Positions 10,900 to 21,317 of a DNA stretch of 64,000 nt are shown here, one piece after another. The notes beneath the pieces were generated by a model. It was not told the DNA's origin. It searched no databases and saw only the letters and a list, made by a program, of their open reading frames with translations. Each line of letters starts with the position of its first letter. The first letter of the stretch is position 1. The translations under genes were made by a program, and so were the position numbers. This DNA comes from Trichomonas vaginalis G3 (lineage: Eukaryota > Parabasalia > Trichomonadida > Trichomonadidae). Location: the NCBI RefSeq assembly GCF_026262505.1, contig NC_067207.1:16832082-16896081 (forward strand), in the 5' to 3' direction.

Positions 10900-12784
10900 T
10901 CATCCGAAATCATCAGAAATAGCTTTTTCAAGAATGAGTCTCTCATCTATTGTTCTCTGTCTTCGTTTATTACTTAACTGTCTGAAAATAACAATTAAAA
11001 TTCCTGCAGCAATCAAACAAACTATTGGAACGCAAACGATGATTATTATCTTTTTAGTTTTCTCTTTAGAAGGATCGTAATCAGGGTTCGGTAAAGCAGG
11101 ACAATTATTAACTTTTTGTGTGATTTTTAATCCGCCAAATTTGCTACTTGAATAATTTTTTGAAGTTTGAATTACATCAACTTTTTTGGCTTTCTCTAAG
11201 AAGTTTCCTTGGATTTTGCGATTACCGCAATATTTAATCTGCTGTATTCCTGCATGAGCAAACGCTGTTTCATTAATAGATTCAATGTTATCATAGATAT
11301 AAATAAAAAGATTCGAATTCGATACAAAATTTGACAAAATAGAAACAGATCCGTTGCAGAAATTAATATTTATCTTATCTAGTTCAACGAGCTTGCTCAA
11401 TGACGGTAGTTCTTTGATTTTATCAGATTCAAACGTAACTTGTTTGATTTGATGATGTAAACCATTGAAATCTAAAATGTCAAATTTATTTGAATGAAAT
11501 TCAATGTTTGCCAATAATATATCGTTTTCAAAAGCTGTCTGACTTATTTCATAGTCACCAGACATTTTAATAACAATAGTCTTCAGTGATATGCAGTTAG
11601 CAAAACAATAGTTAGAAAGATTTGTCACTTTTTCTGGCAAAACAATTTTTGTCAGAAAATTCAGAAATTTCTTTTAGTGAATTTGACAAAGAAATCTTTT
11701 CCAATGACGCACAATCTTTAAAGCAACCTTCTCCTATTTCTGTAACTTTGTTATACATCTGAACAAATCTTAATTCTTTGCAATTATGGAACGCGTAATC
11801 TCCAATTATTTTTAGAGAAATTGGTAAAATTAATTGATCAATTTTACAATTCTCGAAACAACCTAAACCTATAAAAATCAAGTTCTCATTCAACTTCAAT
11901 GTTACAAGATTGCTACAATCCAAAAAGACCATTTCTGGAAGAGATTTGACAAGTTTTGGAATTTGAATTTCAGTAAGATGTTTACACTTATTAAAAGCGA
12001 ATTCTCCAATTGTTTCTATTGTATCAGGAAGTTCGATTTTAGTGATCATAAAACAATTATCAAACAAATAACTTGAAATTTGTTTTAATTTACTAGGAAA
12101 TTTGATTTGAGCTAAAACAAAGCATTGAGAGAAACAATTATCGCCTATTTGAACGTTTTCGCCTAAAAATTCTATTGATTTAATTTGTTGAGAATTATAA
12201 AATGCAGATTTTCCAATTTTTTGTAATTTTTCTGGAAAAACTAAGTCACTTATACCAACTCCATTAGAAAATGATTCATTTCCGATAGAAATAAGAGTAT
12301 CAGGGAATTTCGAAAAATTTAAGGCGGAACAAGCTTTAAAAGCGCAATCCCCAATTATACTTAGGCTAGGCGGTAACTCTATAATGTTTAAATTGATGCA
12401 ATTTTCGAAAGTTGAAGTTTTAATTTCTTTTAATGCAGCAGGTAAAGATATTGTCTTTAAATTGTTACAGTTTGTGAAGCAATATGCTCCAATGACTGTG
12501 TTTGGATTCGCAAATGTAATTGTTTGTAGATTCTTGCAAAAGGAGAACGCATTTTCATTGATTATTTCTAATTTTGCGGGGAAATCGAGCTTTGTTAAAC
12601 CTATACAGTTTTTAAATGCACTTTCTCCTATAATTTGTAATGAATTTGGAAAATTAATGTTTTTTATTTCAGCGCAATTTTCATATTGATTGGGATCTAT
12701 TGTAGTTATATCGTTTGAAACATCTAATACGTCAGTTTCAGGACATTGAGAGGATATTTGTATTACAAAAAAATGGAATAACAT
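10900..12784 (-). pseudogene. BspA-like LRR receptor with one frameshift
   Basis: Starts at ATG 12784 (MLFHFFVIQISSQC, signal peptide) and contains a long array of about 23-residue BspA-type repeats of the form FPxxLxxIGxxAFxxCxxLxxI. After SNSLKEISEF the frame shifts at a T5 run (11646-11650 on the plus strand). The repeats then continue (LPEKVTNLSNYCFANC) into a membrane span (IIIIVCVPIVCLIAAGILIVIF) and a 25-30-residue cytoplasmic tail ending ISDDFG. One extra base in the homopolymer explains the break, so this could be a sequencing error in an otherwise intact gene of about 620 aa. BspA-TM proteins with short tails are a known trichomonad surface class. Confidence 0.65.
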
Positions 12785-13240
12785 TTTTGATAAAAATTTC
12801 TGTCCCGATGTAAAAAATGTAAGATTATTTTCTATTCAAAAAATGAAGAATTTTAAGGTTAAACTTGGATATGAAAAAAGTCACCAAAAATTGAACCTGG
12901 TGATATATTTATTCATAAAAGAACAAAAATGTATGAATGTTCAAGAAATGTATTTTTCCTTCTCATAAATCTGAGCATTAGCTATAAATATTTTGAGGGA
13001 ATTCCTTGTAATGTGAAACTACAAGGAGTTATTTTCCATCAAAATGTAGAGGATAATAATTGGTCAAAAATCTTTAAATATTTATAGCAGATTTATAAAC
13101 CCATAATAATTTTAATACCTTTAATTGTAATTGTAAACCATTTTTAATCAAAAATTTGAAAATAATATATGATGAGATATTTTAAAAGCAAATTTCACTT
13201 ATTAATGAATTCCAAACACCAATTCTATTGTTGGATAATA
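12785..13240. other. intergenic region
   Basis: No gene seen. AT-rich spacer between the 5' end of the BspA-like gene and the 3' end of the ankyrin gene. Confidence 0.4.
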
Positions 13241-14120
13241 TCACAAATATTTATAACATCCATTATTTTGTTTTCCCATATTGATTAGATAATGAGTGTA
13301 ATCTTCTTCTTCTGTTCCTTCCTCCTCTTCTTCCTCTTCATCATCATTATCATCACTATCATCACTATCATCACTATCATCATCATTATCATCATCTACA
13401 AATTCTCTACCAGCTATTGCACCTTTCTCAACTAAATAATTTGCAATTTCATTTGCACCATTTTCATTTGCAATGTCAAGGGGAGAAATTTTTCAGCGCA
13501 GTAATCTTCATCTGTATCGATAATTCCCATATTAACATCTGCACCATTTTCAACTAATAATTTGACAATTTCAAGTGACCCATGATTAATTGCAATAGAA
13601 AGAGGTGTTTTGAAATCTTTATAATCATAACCACCATGGTAATCACAAATTTTCATATTAACATCTGCACCATGATCAATTAGGTATTGGACCATTTCGA
13701 TCGAACCATTCTTTATTGCAGCTTTGAGTGGTGTTTTATAATTAAAGTACTCACGAGTCTCCATATTAACATCTGCATCATGTTCGACCAAATATTTGGC
13801 AATATCGGTCATGCCATTCTCAATTGCAAGTGTGAGAGGATATTGTCCTGAAAAATCTTCTTTATAATCTGCACCATGTTCAATTAAACATTTGACTAAT
13901 TCAATTGAATTCTGTTTAAAGGCAAGAATGAGAGTATTGTAAGATTTTGAATAGCAAGCTCCCCATATATACTTCTTTCGAGAGGCCCTTGTGTTAACAT
14001 TTGCTCCAGACTCAATTAAATATTTTGCAATTTCAGTTTCATTCTTTTTGACAGCAAGAGTAAGAGGAGTATTCTTCTTTTCAATAAAGTTATCTTCACG
14101 TGTTTCTCCATTTGTTTCAA

Positions 14121-14138
14121 TTAAGGATGGGCACTCAT
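14121..14138 (+). repeat. TTAA target duplication and left terminal inverted repeat of the Kolobok-like element
   Basis: TTAA followed by GGATGGGCACTCAT, the complement of 16337-16350. Beyond 14 bases the match continues only with a one-base offset (TAGG versus AGG). Confidence 0.85.
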
Positions 14139-16350
14139 TAGGGTGATGAAAAAAATCAAGTCTAGCAAAGTCAATATATTAAAAACAGTGAAGACTATTA
14201 TATAGCATTATAGTGCACAAGCTCAAATATTTAGTGATGCATTTCTCGAACGTATTTTATTTATAAGTTAACCTTGAAACATGAATTTTAGTATATCATG
14301 AGCATATTTTTTTCTAATTTTGCAATACTTATAATATCATACCAGGATTCATGTGGAAGTCTAATATTTGGTATATAATATTCTTACAATAAATGTATTA
14401 ATTCAATTATATTCAAAATGATGGGCCGCAATTTTTACTGAAATTGCAAATTTAATTTAAACAATGAAATTATTGTTTAAAAAAAATAGCACAACAGCAA
14501 GATGGACAATCATATATAGAATTATAATGCTCCATATAATGCTTTGATTTGATGCGTATATAATGTTATTTTTCGCACATCTTTGTAAAAAATTGATTTT
14601 TGTAATTTTTGAAAAAATTCGATTTTATTTCGAGATTTCCTCTATAGGTGAAGTATATTGAACAATATTCCTATGGGAGAAAATAATTGTAAGTATGAGT
14701 ACTTTCATTAATACTATGGGTGCCATGGTTATCGCTCAAACGAAAAATAGGGTAGAGCCATATGTCGTCAACACTGTTGAATTTGTGCTATCTGTATTAT
14801 TGAGCGGCGCTACATTTTGCCAATTAGAATTTCAATTCATGCTGAATAACATCAAAGTTCCGTCAGAAGCTACATTTCATCGAGTCCAAGAAAAGGTTGG
14901 TCGTGTTATCATAGAAGTTGCCAGAGAATCTGTTAATTATTGGAAATCTCGAATGAGAAAATGTTCGGGACTTTTGTTTGACGGTTCTTGGAGTCAGAGA
15001 AGAAATGTAATGTTTTGCTATGTACAATTTGTAGAAGAGAAACTCAAAAAAATTGTAGATTGGGAAGTGATATCTAAATCTTTTAAAAATTTCAAGGGTA
15101 ATTTCAACGGAAGATCAAATGAAATGGAATTTGAAGGCTTAAAAAGAATGCTGAAGCGTTGGAATAATGAAAAACGTGTAAATTTTTTTGTGCATGATGG
15201 CGATGTCAAAATTGTTTCTACAATCAAAAATACATTCAAAGGTATCAGAGAATACAGAGATCCTGGACATTTTCTTAACAATATACAGAAAAAGCTCAAA
15301 CTGCCAGAATTCAGAATCTTATCTAGCGTTTCAAAGAATTTATTGCGTTGGCTTAGGCAACTTCTCAATGACACACATATGTCAATTAAAACAAAGAAGT
15401 TTTTATGGTTGAATTCCGCTAAACATTATGCCGGAAATCATAAATTTTGTCCAGATCCTGAAAAATGCAAGATGATTAAACCATGGAAATATGCAAAAAA
15501 TAAAACTGCTATAAAAACACTTAAAAAATTCCTCGAAGATACCGTAAAAATCTTTGATATGGTAAAAAAGATTCATTCAACTCAAGTAGTTGAATCGATA
15601 AACCATATCAAAGCAATGCTTGCTAATAAAAATATTAATTGGCATGCTTCTTGGCCAATTAGGATGGCAGTCACAATATTGCATTTCAATGAAAGTATGT
15701 TTGAAACGATTGTAGCAATAAGATACAGGTTAAATTTACTAACAATGCCAGAAATGATGAACAGATATTTCAGAATGTATGATACAACAAAAGATTTAAT
15801 CAAAGCATTCAAAAATTCAAAGCAAGTTCAAAAAAAGTTTGCGGCATTAAGAGCTATAAAGAGAGGTCTTCAAGCTACCGATGATCGTATTACTCTTAAA
15901 TCACATAAATAATTATTAAATTTATTTCACCCTCAAAACATCATAATCTTGCACCTTCTTTGAATAAACACTTTCACCTTCTATTTTTAATTAATGTTTT
16001 TTAATTGTCCAAAATTTTTAGATTATATAAGATATAATTTTTTATAAAAGTATTATTTTCTAAAAGATAAGTATATATTCTTAATCACAAAACCTAGCAT
16101 TTTATCATATCTATATATCAGCTTCCTAAATATAATACTCATATAGTTAGTATGATTTTAATGTTTTTGAACATGAAACGAAAATATGATTACAATCATA
16201 TAACATAATGGAGTTATTGATATAACTTATATGGATGATACATTAAGAAGTCTTCCAACAATATAGATATAGTTGTAGATTCCTATGATTCCTTTTATAT
16301 TGTGAGATAATAACATTTTTATGCTGTCAGGAGCCTATGAGTGCCCATCC
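14125..16350 (+). mobile_element. Kolobok-like DNA transposon, complete
   Basis: A 2226-bp element flanked by TTAA on both sides (14121-14124 and 16351-16354). Its ends are inverted repeats: GGATGGGCACTCAT at 14125-14138 and the perfect complement ATGAGTGCCCATCC at 16337-16350. It carries one intact transposase gene and sits inside an ankyrin gene whose frame is restored exactly if the element and one TTAA copy are removed. TTAA duplication and a Mutator-related DDE transposase are the defining features of the Kolobok superfamily; piggyBac also uses TTAA but its transposase is different. The flanks of the transposase inside the element (14139-14694 and 15913-16336) hold no other gene. Confidence 0.85.
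14695..15912 (+). CDS. DDE transposase (Kolobok/Mutator-like)
   Basis: Intact 405-aa protein. Candidate catalytic acids are D96 in LLFDGSWSQRR, D168 or D170 in FVHDGDVKIVST, and E300 in TQVVESINHIKAML. Between them are GRSNEMEFEGLKRML and REYRDPGHFLNNIQKKL, which correspond to the insertion and the C/H-type region of Mutator-like transposase domains in Kolobok elements. There is no obvious N-terminal THAP or zinc-finger domain; the first 90 residues may bind the ends. It is the only gene of the element and lies on the plus strand, opposite to the interrupted ankyrin gene. The ORF is intact and the TIRs are nearly perfect, so the element may still be active. Confidence 0.8.
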   Translation: MSTFINTMGAMVIAQTKNRVEPYVVNTVEFVLSVLLSGATFCQLEFQFMLNNIKVPSEATFHRVQEKVGRVIIEVARESVNYWKSRMRKCSGLLFDGSWSQRRNVMFCYVQFVEEKLKKIVDWEVISKSFKNFKGNFNGRSNEMEFEGLKRMLKRWNNEKRVNFFVHDGDVKIVSTIKNTFKGIREYRDPGHFLNNIQKKLKLPEFRILSSVSKNLLRWLRQLLNDTHMSIKTKKFLWLNSAKHYAGNHKFCPDPEKCKMIKPWKYAKNKTAIKTLKKFLEDTVKIFDMVKKIHSTQVVESINHIKAMLANKNINWHASWPIRMAVTILHFNESMFETIVAIRYRLNLLTMPEMMNRYFRMYDTTKDLIKAFKNSKQVQKKFAALRAIKRGLQATDDRITLKSHK

Positions 16351-16354
16351 TTAA
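16334..16354 (-). repeat. right terminal inverted repeat and TTAA duplication
   Basis: ATGAGTGCCCATCC then TTAA; mirror of the left end. TTAA here falls inside the ankyrin reading frame. Confidence 0.85.
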
Positions 16355-16480
16355 GGTTTTTGAGTAAAAGATCATATTAATATCAGCACCATCTTCTACT
16401 AAACGTTTAACATCTTCAATTGAATTTCTTTCGATTGCAAGTGCAAGAGGATGATTAGAATCAACCATTGTTTCAGGCAT

Positions 16481-16855
16481 TCTAAATTAATGAATAACGA
16501 TAAGAAAAATGACACAAAAATTTTTGTTTTAATTTTAATTGTTAAAGTTTTAGGGTGAATTTGATTGAAATAAGATTCTTATCACTTATTATTTTAAAAT
16601 AAAAAATTCAAAATTTTTAGAAAAATTTATAGTCGTAACCATTTTCTGTCAGAATATTCAAATCTAAAAAATATAATTAATTGGTCAGGCTACTTTTCCG
16701 TGCTATTCGACTATATAAAATAGAATGGACAATTTTGAAAGAGGATGTTTTATTGTCTTCTGGATGGACAATAATAATACCCCATTTTGAAATGTAAAAA
16801 AATGCTTTAACAATTTTATAAATATGAGAAATAGAATATCAAAATATCCTATTGT
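16481..16855. other. intergenic region
   Basis: Short AT-rich spacer between the ankyrin gene start and the fucosidase stop. GGATGTTTTATTG and two ATGGACAAT strings occur, but no gene or convincing repeat. Confidence 0.4.
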
Positions 16856-19800
16856 TTAAATATAATTTGTGTTTGATCCAGAAGACAACTCTTTGCTGAT
16901 CATAGGGAACTTTTCATTTTCTCTGCTCTTAACAATTCTGTAAATGATAAATCCCAAAATTGCAACGACAATAATTCCGCAAGAAAGAGAAATAACAATG
17001 ATCATAACTTTCTTATTCTTTGGTTGTGGATCTGGAGTAGATGTATAAGAGATTGGTGGAACTGGTGTTTCTGTAATTGGAGAAGGAATTGTGTTTGAAA
17101 TCTTGATTGCACATGAACTATTGAATTTAACAACAACATCATTTGTGGGTTCTGAAATTGTAAGATAGAAATCAACATCATCTTTATCATTTTCCATTGT
17201 TTCTATCTGCACTTTCTTTTCATTTTGTCCTGTCAAGAAACTGACGATTTGATCAATTGGTTTGTAATCCTTTCCTTCAACAGCTGTTCCTGGAAGAGTT
17301 TGTAATCTAACAGAGCATTCTCCATCATTTCCGCCACTTCTTAATATCTTGAAATCAATTTTATTTCCTCCTTTGATTGTCAGTTTCTCATTTTCCAATG
17401 AGATCATTCCTGTTGCGTTGTTTTCCAACACAGTAAATTTCTTGATTTCACATCTCTTTGAAATCAAAACTAAAACAATAGAATGTGATGAAAGAGAAAG
17501 AGAATTTGGCAATTCCAAGTCATCAGAAGTAAATAATAACTGATCTTTTTGTAAATATTCGGAATGAGTATCTATAATTCCAACTTTTTTGTTATCAATA
17601 AAAACCAAAATTTCTCCAGTATTTGGAGATTTATTACCAATAATGAAGACTTTTGTTCCATAAAATTGTGCTTCGATGTTTGCACCGACATCACTTGAAA
17701 CTACAACATCTCCTTTATCTTCCCATGATCCATCGAAATCCATATCTTTTCTATCGATGTCAATCAATCCTTCGATTGGTTTTCCATCATAAATTGTTAT
17801 TTCCGATATATCATTAAAACCAATCAAAGAACCTTCACTTGGATCAACAACTTGTGCGAAGAAGGTAAGATTTGATGTTATCTCAGGATTCTCAATAGTT
17901 TTAACTAATATTAATTTGGTTTTTTCACCATCTTCGAAGTTAAGTTTTTCTAAAACATTGATATAATGTTTTCCATGAACAGCTGTTCCAGGAACTGTTT
18001 GGAATGTTACAGAACATTTTCCAGAAGATCCTCCAATTCTATCGACTTGGATCTTCACTTTTCCACCTTTAGCAATTGCGTAATTTGCATTTCTTATCTG
18101 GAACATTCCCATTCCTTTGTTATCCAAGTAATAAAATCCATGTAATGCGCAAGCAGTTGATTCTAAAACAAGTTTAATCTCATGGTCACCGTAATCTAAA
18201 TCAGGACTTGTATAAAGTAATTGACGAAGTTTTCTTTCATCAGCTTTCGTATTAATTACAGTAATTTTGTTTCCATCAATATAAACACCTATTTTTCCAT
18301 GTCCTGGATCAACAATTCCTACAACATAAACTTTTGATCCTATGAATTTATAACTTACTGATGCTCCAACTTGTCTCGTCCAAATACCTTCATCTTCATT
18401 GTTCCAATTTCCTGTTTTATTGAACTTTGCGGCTAAAACTTCTGTCAAACCTTCAGGAATTAAACTCTTCTTCGAGAAAGCTCCGTATCCTTTGTAAACA
18501 CCGATTCTTTCTATCAAAGGAACATCTTGAGATTTAGTAATAACTAGTTTGATTTTTTGTGATGTGACAGGATGTTGCCAACAAAGATGACGAGTGTTTA
18601 TTGTTGTTCCATTTTCGAATAAAACCCAATCATTTTTAGATGAATCGAAATAGTACAAAAACCACTCTTCAACTCTTTGTCCTAAATCAATGTGTTCCGA
18701 GAAAGAAACAATGTCAAAAGTACGTTTTTGTCCGAGATCAATTTCAATCCAACCTTTTGTAACATTATCGTCCATTGTCCAATATGTCGAAATATTGTCA
18801 TCAACAGCGTTTTCTGGCTTGAATTGTGGATCATTTCCTCTGAAACTACTTGCTGTCACTTTTACATCTGGTTGATTAGCGAAATTAACTTCGTAAGTCT
18901 TTCTAATTGTTTCTCCGAACTCTTCAAGACGTTTGACCATGTTATCTGGAAGAACACCTTCCTTATTTGGAGGAACATTTAATAACAATGGCTGACCATG
19001 ACCAACGGAATTGAAATAGATATCAGCGAGTTCTTGCATTGACTTCGGAACGCGTCCTTCTGTCCAGAACCAACCTGATGTGATTGATACATCGCATTCG
19101 CCGACACTCCAGATATCGCCATCGGGATCACCGTGGAAGTAGTATTCATATTCGCCAAGACCAATTGTATTGCCTCCTCTCATACGTGATAAATTTACTC
19201 TTGACCAGCAAAGATTGCCTGCGTAACCACGCTCATTACCAATCCATCTGACTGTGGATCCGTATGGAGAAAATACAACTGAATCTGGTTGTAATTTGTC
19301 AATAATATCAAACCATTTCAAGAACCAGTACTTCTGATCTTTTGCCGCTTCACTCTTGGCGCCATCCATCCAAACTTCAACAAATTTACCGTTGTTTCCG
19401 TATTTCTTGTTTCCAAGAATCTCTCGAAGTTGATTCATGTAAAATTCATTGTAAAGTTCTTCATTTCCATAGGCAGAATTGTTCATATCCAATGGAGATA
19501 AATAAAATCCCATGTTCATGTTGTATTTTGAACAGCTCTTAGATAATTCTTCAATGACATCACCTGATTGACCGCGCTGTTTAGAAGTAGCTTGGAATTT
19601 AGCACTACGATTAACATTGTGAACTGTGTAATTGGTTTTCCAAATGCAAAATCCATCATGATGCTTTCCAACAAAAATTAATCTCTTAAATCCAGCTTTT
19701 TGAATTGATGTGACCCATTGATCTGTATTTAAATTTGTAGGGTTAAACAAATCTTCGTTTTCGTGTCCGTTTCCCCATTCAACACCAGTATAAGTGTTCA

Positions 19801-19921
19801 TTCCGTAATGGACAAAAGCAGCTAACTCTTCACGTTGATATTGTATTTGAGCATGAGTTCCTTGTGGTCCCCATGGAGCTGGAGGTTTTACACTATTCGT
19901 CAGTATAGAGAAGAAAATCAT
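16856..19921 (-). CDS. membrane-anchored alpha-L-fucosidase (GH29) with discoidin and Calx-beta-like domains
   Basis: Intact 1021-aa protein. Residues about 18-335 form a GH29 barrel: FVHYGMNTYTG (36-46), FVGKHHDGF (83-91), GFYLSPLD (138-145) and VEVWMDGAK (181-189), where D186 is the expected nucleophile. An F5/8 type C domain follows (about 345-480; KVTASS, WIEIDLGQ). Next are NEW-domain-like carbohydrate modules and two Calx-beta-like segments (about 605-715 and 860-965; CSVTFQTVPGTAVHGKHY and CSVRLQTLPGTAVEGKDY). A membrane span (IIVISLSCGIIVVAILGFII, about 975-997) and a 25-residue tail end the protein. Predicted role: removing fucose from host mucins or glycans at the cell surface. A weak hydrophobic start (MIFFSILTNS) probably serves as signal peptide. 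Confidence 0.88.
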   Translation of the reverse strand: MIFFSILTNSVKPPAPWGPQGTHAQIQYQREELAAFVHYGMNTYTGVEWGNGHENEDLFNPTNLNTDQWVTSIQKAGFKRLIFVGKHHDGFCIWKTNYTVHNVNRSAKFQATSKQRGQSGDVIEELSKSCSKYNMNMGFYLSPLDMNNSAYGNEELYNEFYMNQLREILGNKKYGNNGKFVEVWMDGAKSEAAKDQKYWFLKWFDIIDKLQPDSVVFSPYGSTVRWIGNERGYAGNLCWSRVNLSRMRGGNTIGLGEYEYYFHGDPDGDIWSVGECDVSITSGWFWTEGRVPKSMQELADIYFNSVGHGQPLLLNVPPNKEGVLPDNMVKRLEEFGETIRKTYEVNFANQPDVKVTASSFRGNDPQFKPENAVDDNISTYWTMDDNVTKGWIEIDLGQKRTFDIVSFSEHIDLGQRVEEWFLYYFDSSKNDWVLFENGTTINTRHLCWQHPVTSQKIKLVITKSQDVPLIERIGVYKGYGAFSKKSLIPEGLTEVLAAKFNKTGNWNNEDEGIWTRQVGASVSYKFIGSKVYVVGIVDPGHGKIGVYIDGNKITVINTKADERKLRQLLYTSPDLDYGDHEIKLVLESTACALHGFYYLDNKGMGMFQIRNANYAIAKGGKVKIQVDRIGGSSGKCSVTFQTVPGTAVHGKHYINVLEKLNFEDGEKTKLILVKTIENPEITSNLTFFAQVVDPSEGSLIGFNDISEITIYDGKPIEGLIDIDRKDMDFDGSWEDKGDVVVSSDVGANIEAQFYGTKVFIIGNKSPNTGEILVFIDNKKVGIIDTHSEYLQKDQLLFTSDDLELPNSLSLSSHSIVLVLISKRCEIKKFTVLENNATGMISLENEKLTIKGGNKIDFKILRSGGNDGECSVRLQTLPGTAVEGKDYKPIDQIVSFLTGQNEKKVQIETMENDKDDVDFYLTISEPTNDVVVKFNSSCAIKISNTIPSPITETPVPPISYTSTPDPQPKNKKVMIIVISLSCGIIVVAILGFIIYRIVKSRENEKFPMISKELSSGSNTNYI

Positions 19922-20197
19922 TTGTAAGAAAATAATTTTGAAAGAGTTATAATTTGATTGAGTTAATTCAAAAATTCAATGAACATAAAATCTGATTGTT
20001 TAATCTACAATGTTTTGTTCATATTATTAAATTATTTGTGTTATTAATTCAATTCATTCAAATTTGATGGGAACTCTTTTAAATATTTATTCAAGAAAAC
20101 AGTCCTCTTTAGATTTATTTCAAGTAAAAAAATAATGTCAATTTATTGAAATGACACCATCAAAAATATCGTTTAAACCAACCATTTTGCTTTCATT

Positions 20198-20931
20198 TTG
20201 TTCCATATTAAGTTCTGTCAAAATGTAAGCTATTCAATTCTATCGTCGGGGAAGTATCACAAATCTATCAATTTTTTTGTAAAAGTATACAAAAACATAT
20301 GGTGTTCAATTAGTTTATAATAATATAAATATTAAGATTATCCAAAATAAGAAAAACTAGGTTTTGAGAACACTTTTGAGATGATAATCAAAATATTTTG
20401 ATTGAAAAATAATATATTATTTATCAGATATAGAATGGATTTTTTCAAATTTAAAAATTCTGAAAAATAAACAGTTTTGTAAAGTAAAAAAAATGAACGA
20501 AAACTCGAGACCTCGTATTCCAAATTAATGGGTAAGATATATGTATGAAAAACTTGAAAATGGTGAGTAAGGATGTCAATTTGGAAGAAAAGTGAGAAAA
20601 TTTTGATTGTGAACTCATCTCTAATATTTTGGCTCCTTAATATATTTGAAACATGATCTTTGAGAAGAGTTCTCAAAAGTATTCACAAAAGCTATTTTTC
20701 CTTGAAATTTAAAAATCCTGTTTATTATATATTACCGAATTCAATTCCCTACATATTTCAAAATATTCTATGAGCATTTCAATTTTTGAAAAAAACATAT
20801 TTTTTCCAAATATATTTATTATCATATTTCTAATAATATTTCCTAAAGCGTCACTTTTTACTTCCTCGACGATTATTTTCCTCTCAAAAAATTCAATAGC
20901 TTACATTTTGACAGAACTTAATATGTAACAA
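20198..20931. mobile_element. MITE-like element with long imperfect terminal inverted repeats
   Basis: The sequence from TTGTT at 20198 through AAGTTCTGTCAAAATGTAAG (20210-20229) and beyond is repeated in inverted orientation ending at 20931. About 35-40 bp match with two or three mismatches, and weaker similarity (ATCGTCGGGGAAGTA against ATCGTCGAGGAAGTA) extends the repeats inwards. The 734-bp body has no credible gene. This is the layout of a non-autonomous DNA transposon; it lies only 13 bp from the poly-A end of element 1. The target duplication is not clear. Confidence 0.6.
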
Positions 20932-20939
20932 TTTTAAAA

Positions 20940-20944
<5 letters not shown>

Positions 20945-20971
<27 letters not shown>

Positions 20972-21013
20972 GTAGTGGGGCTTCCAGGCACTTCGTGCCT
21001 TCTAGCCCTGAGG
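20945..21013 (+). repeat. left terminal inverted repeat of element 1 with hairpin
   Basis: Twenty-six A residues (20945-20970), then GGTAGTGGGGCTTCC and a hairpin: outer stem GGGGCT/AGCCCT, symmetric 3-nt bulges TCC and TCT, inner stem AGGCAC/GTGCCT and loop TTC. The right end and element 2 keep the same fold with different inner-stem bases. Confidence 0.85.
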
Positions 21014-21163
21014 ATGTTTTGTCAAGACTTCTTCGTAAATGTTTTGTCAAGATTTCATCGTAAATGTTTTGTCAAGACTTCTTCGTAAATGTTTTGTCAA
21101 GACTTCTTCGTAAATGTTTTGTCAAGACTTCTTCGTAAATGTTTTGTCAAGACTTCTTCGTAA
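21014..21163 (+). repeat. 25-bp tandem repeat, six copies
   Basis: Six nearly identical 25-bp units, each containing GTTTTGTCAAGACTTCTTCG, directly inside the left terminus. Only the second unit has substitutions (GATTTCATCG). Element 2 has no such array at this place: its terminus runs directly into the leader of the methyltransferase gene. Confidence 0.9.
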
Positions 21164-21171
21164 AATCAGAC

Positions 21172-21232
21172 AAAAATATATTTTAGGGTAGAAGGTTAGA
21201 TATAACCTCTTTTCTAACCTCTTTTCTACCCT
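21172..21232 (+). repeat. solo copy of the 60-bp TAGAAGG palindromic repeat
   Basis: Contains ATATATTTTAGGGTAGAAGG, the perfect palindrome AGGTTAGATATAACCT and ends TTTTCTACCCT. It is the same repeat that brackets the 33,889 gene. Absent from the left end of element 2. Confidence 0.85.
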
Positions 21233-21317
21233 CTTGAATTTGTCAAGATTTCTTCGTACATGTTTTGTCACTTTTCTGTCACTTTTCAGGAAAAAACATT
21301 TTTATTATATATATAAA

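Larger units (their letters stand above)
13241..16480 (-). pseudogene. ankyrin-repeat protein gene split by a transposon
   Basis: The N-terminal part begins at ATG 16480 (MPETMVDSNHPLALAIERNS) and runs to the TTAA at 16351-16354. The rest resumes, in the same frame, from the TTAA at 14121-14124 and continues to 13241. The translated repeats fit ankyrin: PLTLAVKKNETEIAKYLIESG, PLKAAIKNGSIEMVQYLIDHG, PLSIAINHGSLEIVKLLVENG. A second lesion is a one-base frameshift in a T5 run near 13490; after it the frame continues as PLDIANENGANEIANYLVEKG, then an Asp/Glu-rich tail and stop at 13241-13243. A TTCATTAATTTAGAATG string at the start codon resembles a trichomonad initiator. Inferred cytosolic scaffold; partner unknown. 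Confidence 0.75.

Noticed and set aside
14695-15912. piggyBac transposase, because of TTAA
   Set aside because: The protein has the DGSW...HDGD...VVESINH layout of Mutator/Kolobok, not the piggyBac DDE_Tnp_1_7 pattern.
20338-20676. 112-codon minus-strand frame
   Set aside because: It lies inside the MITE-like element, is AT-driven and has no domain.
21172-21232. TTTTAGGG-like string as telomere repeat
   Set aside because: It occurs once per 60-bp unit with no tandem telomere array, so it is part of the dispersed palindromic repeat.
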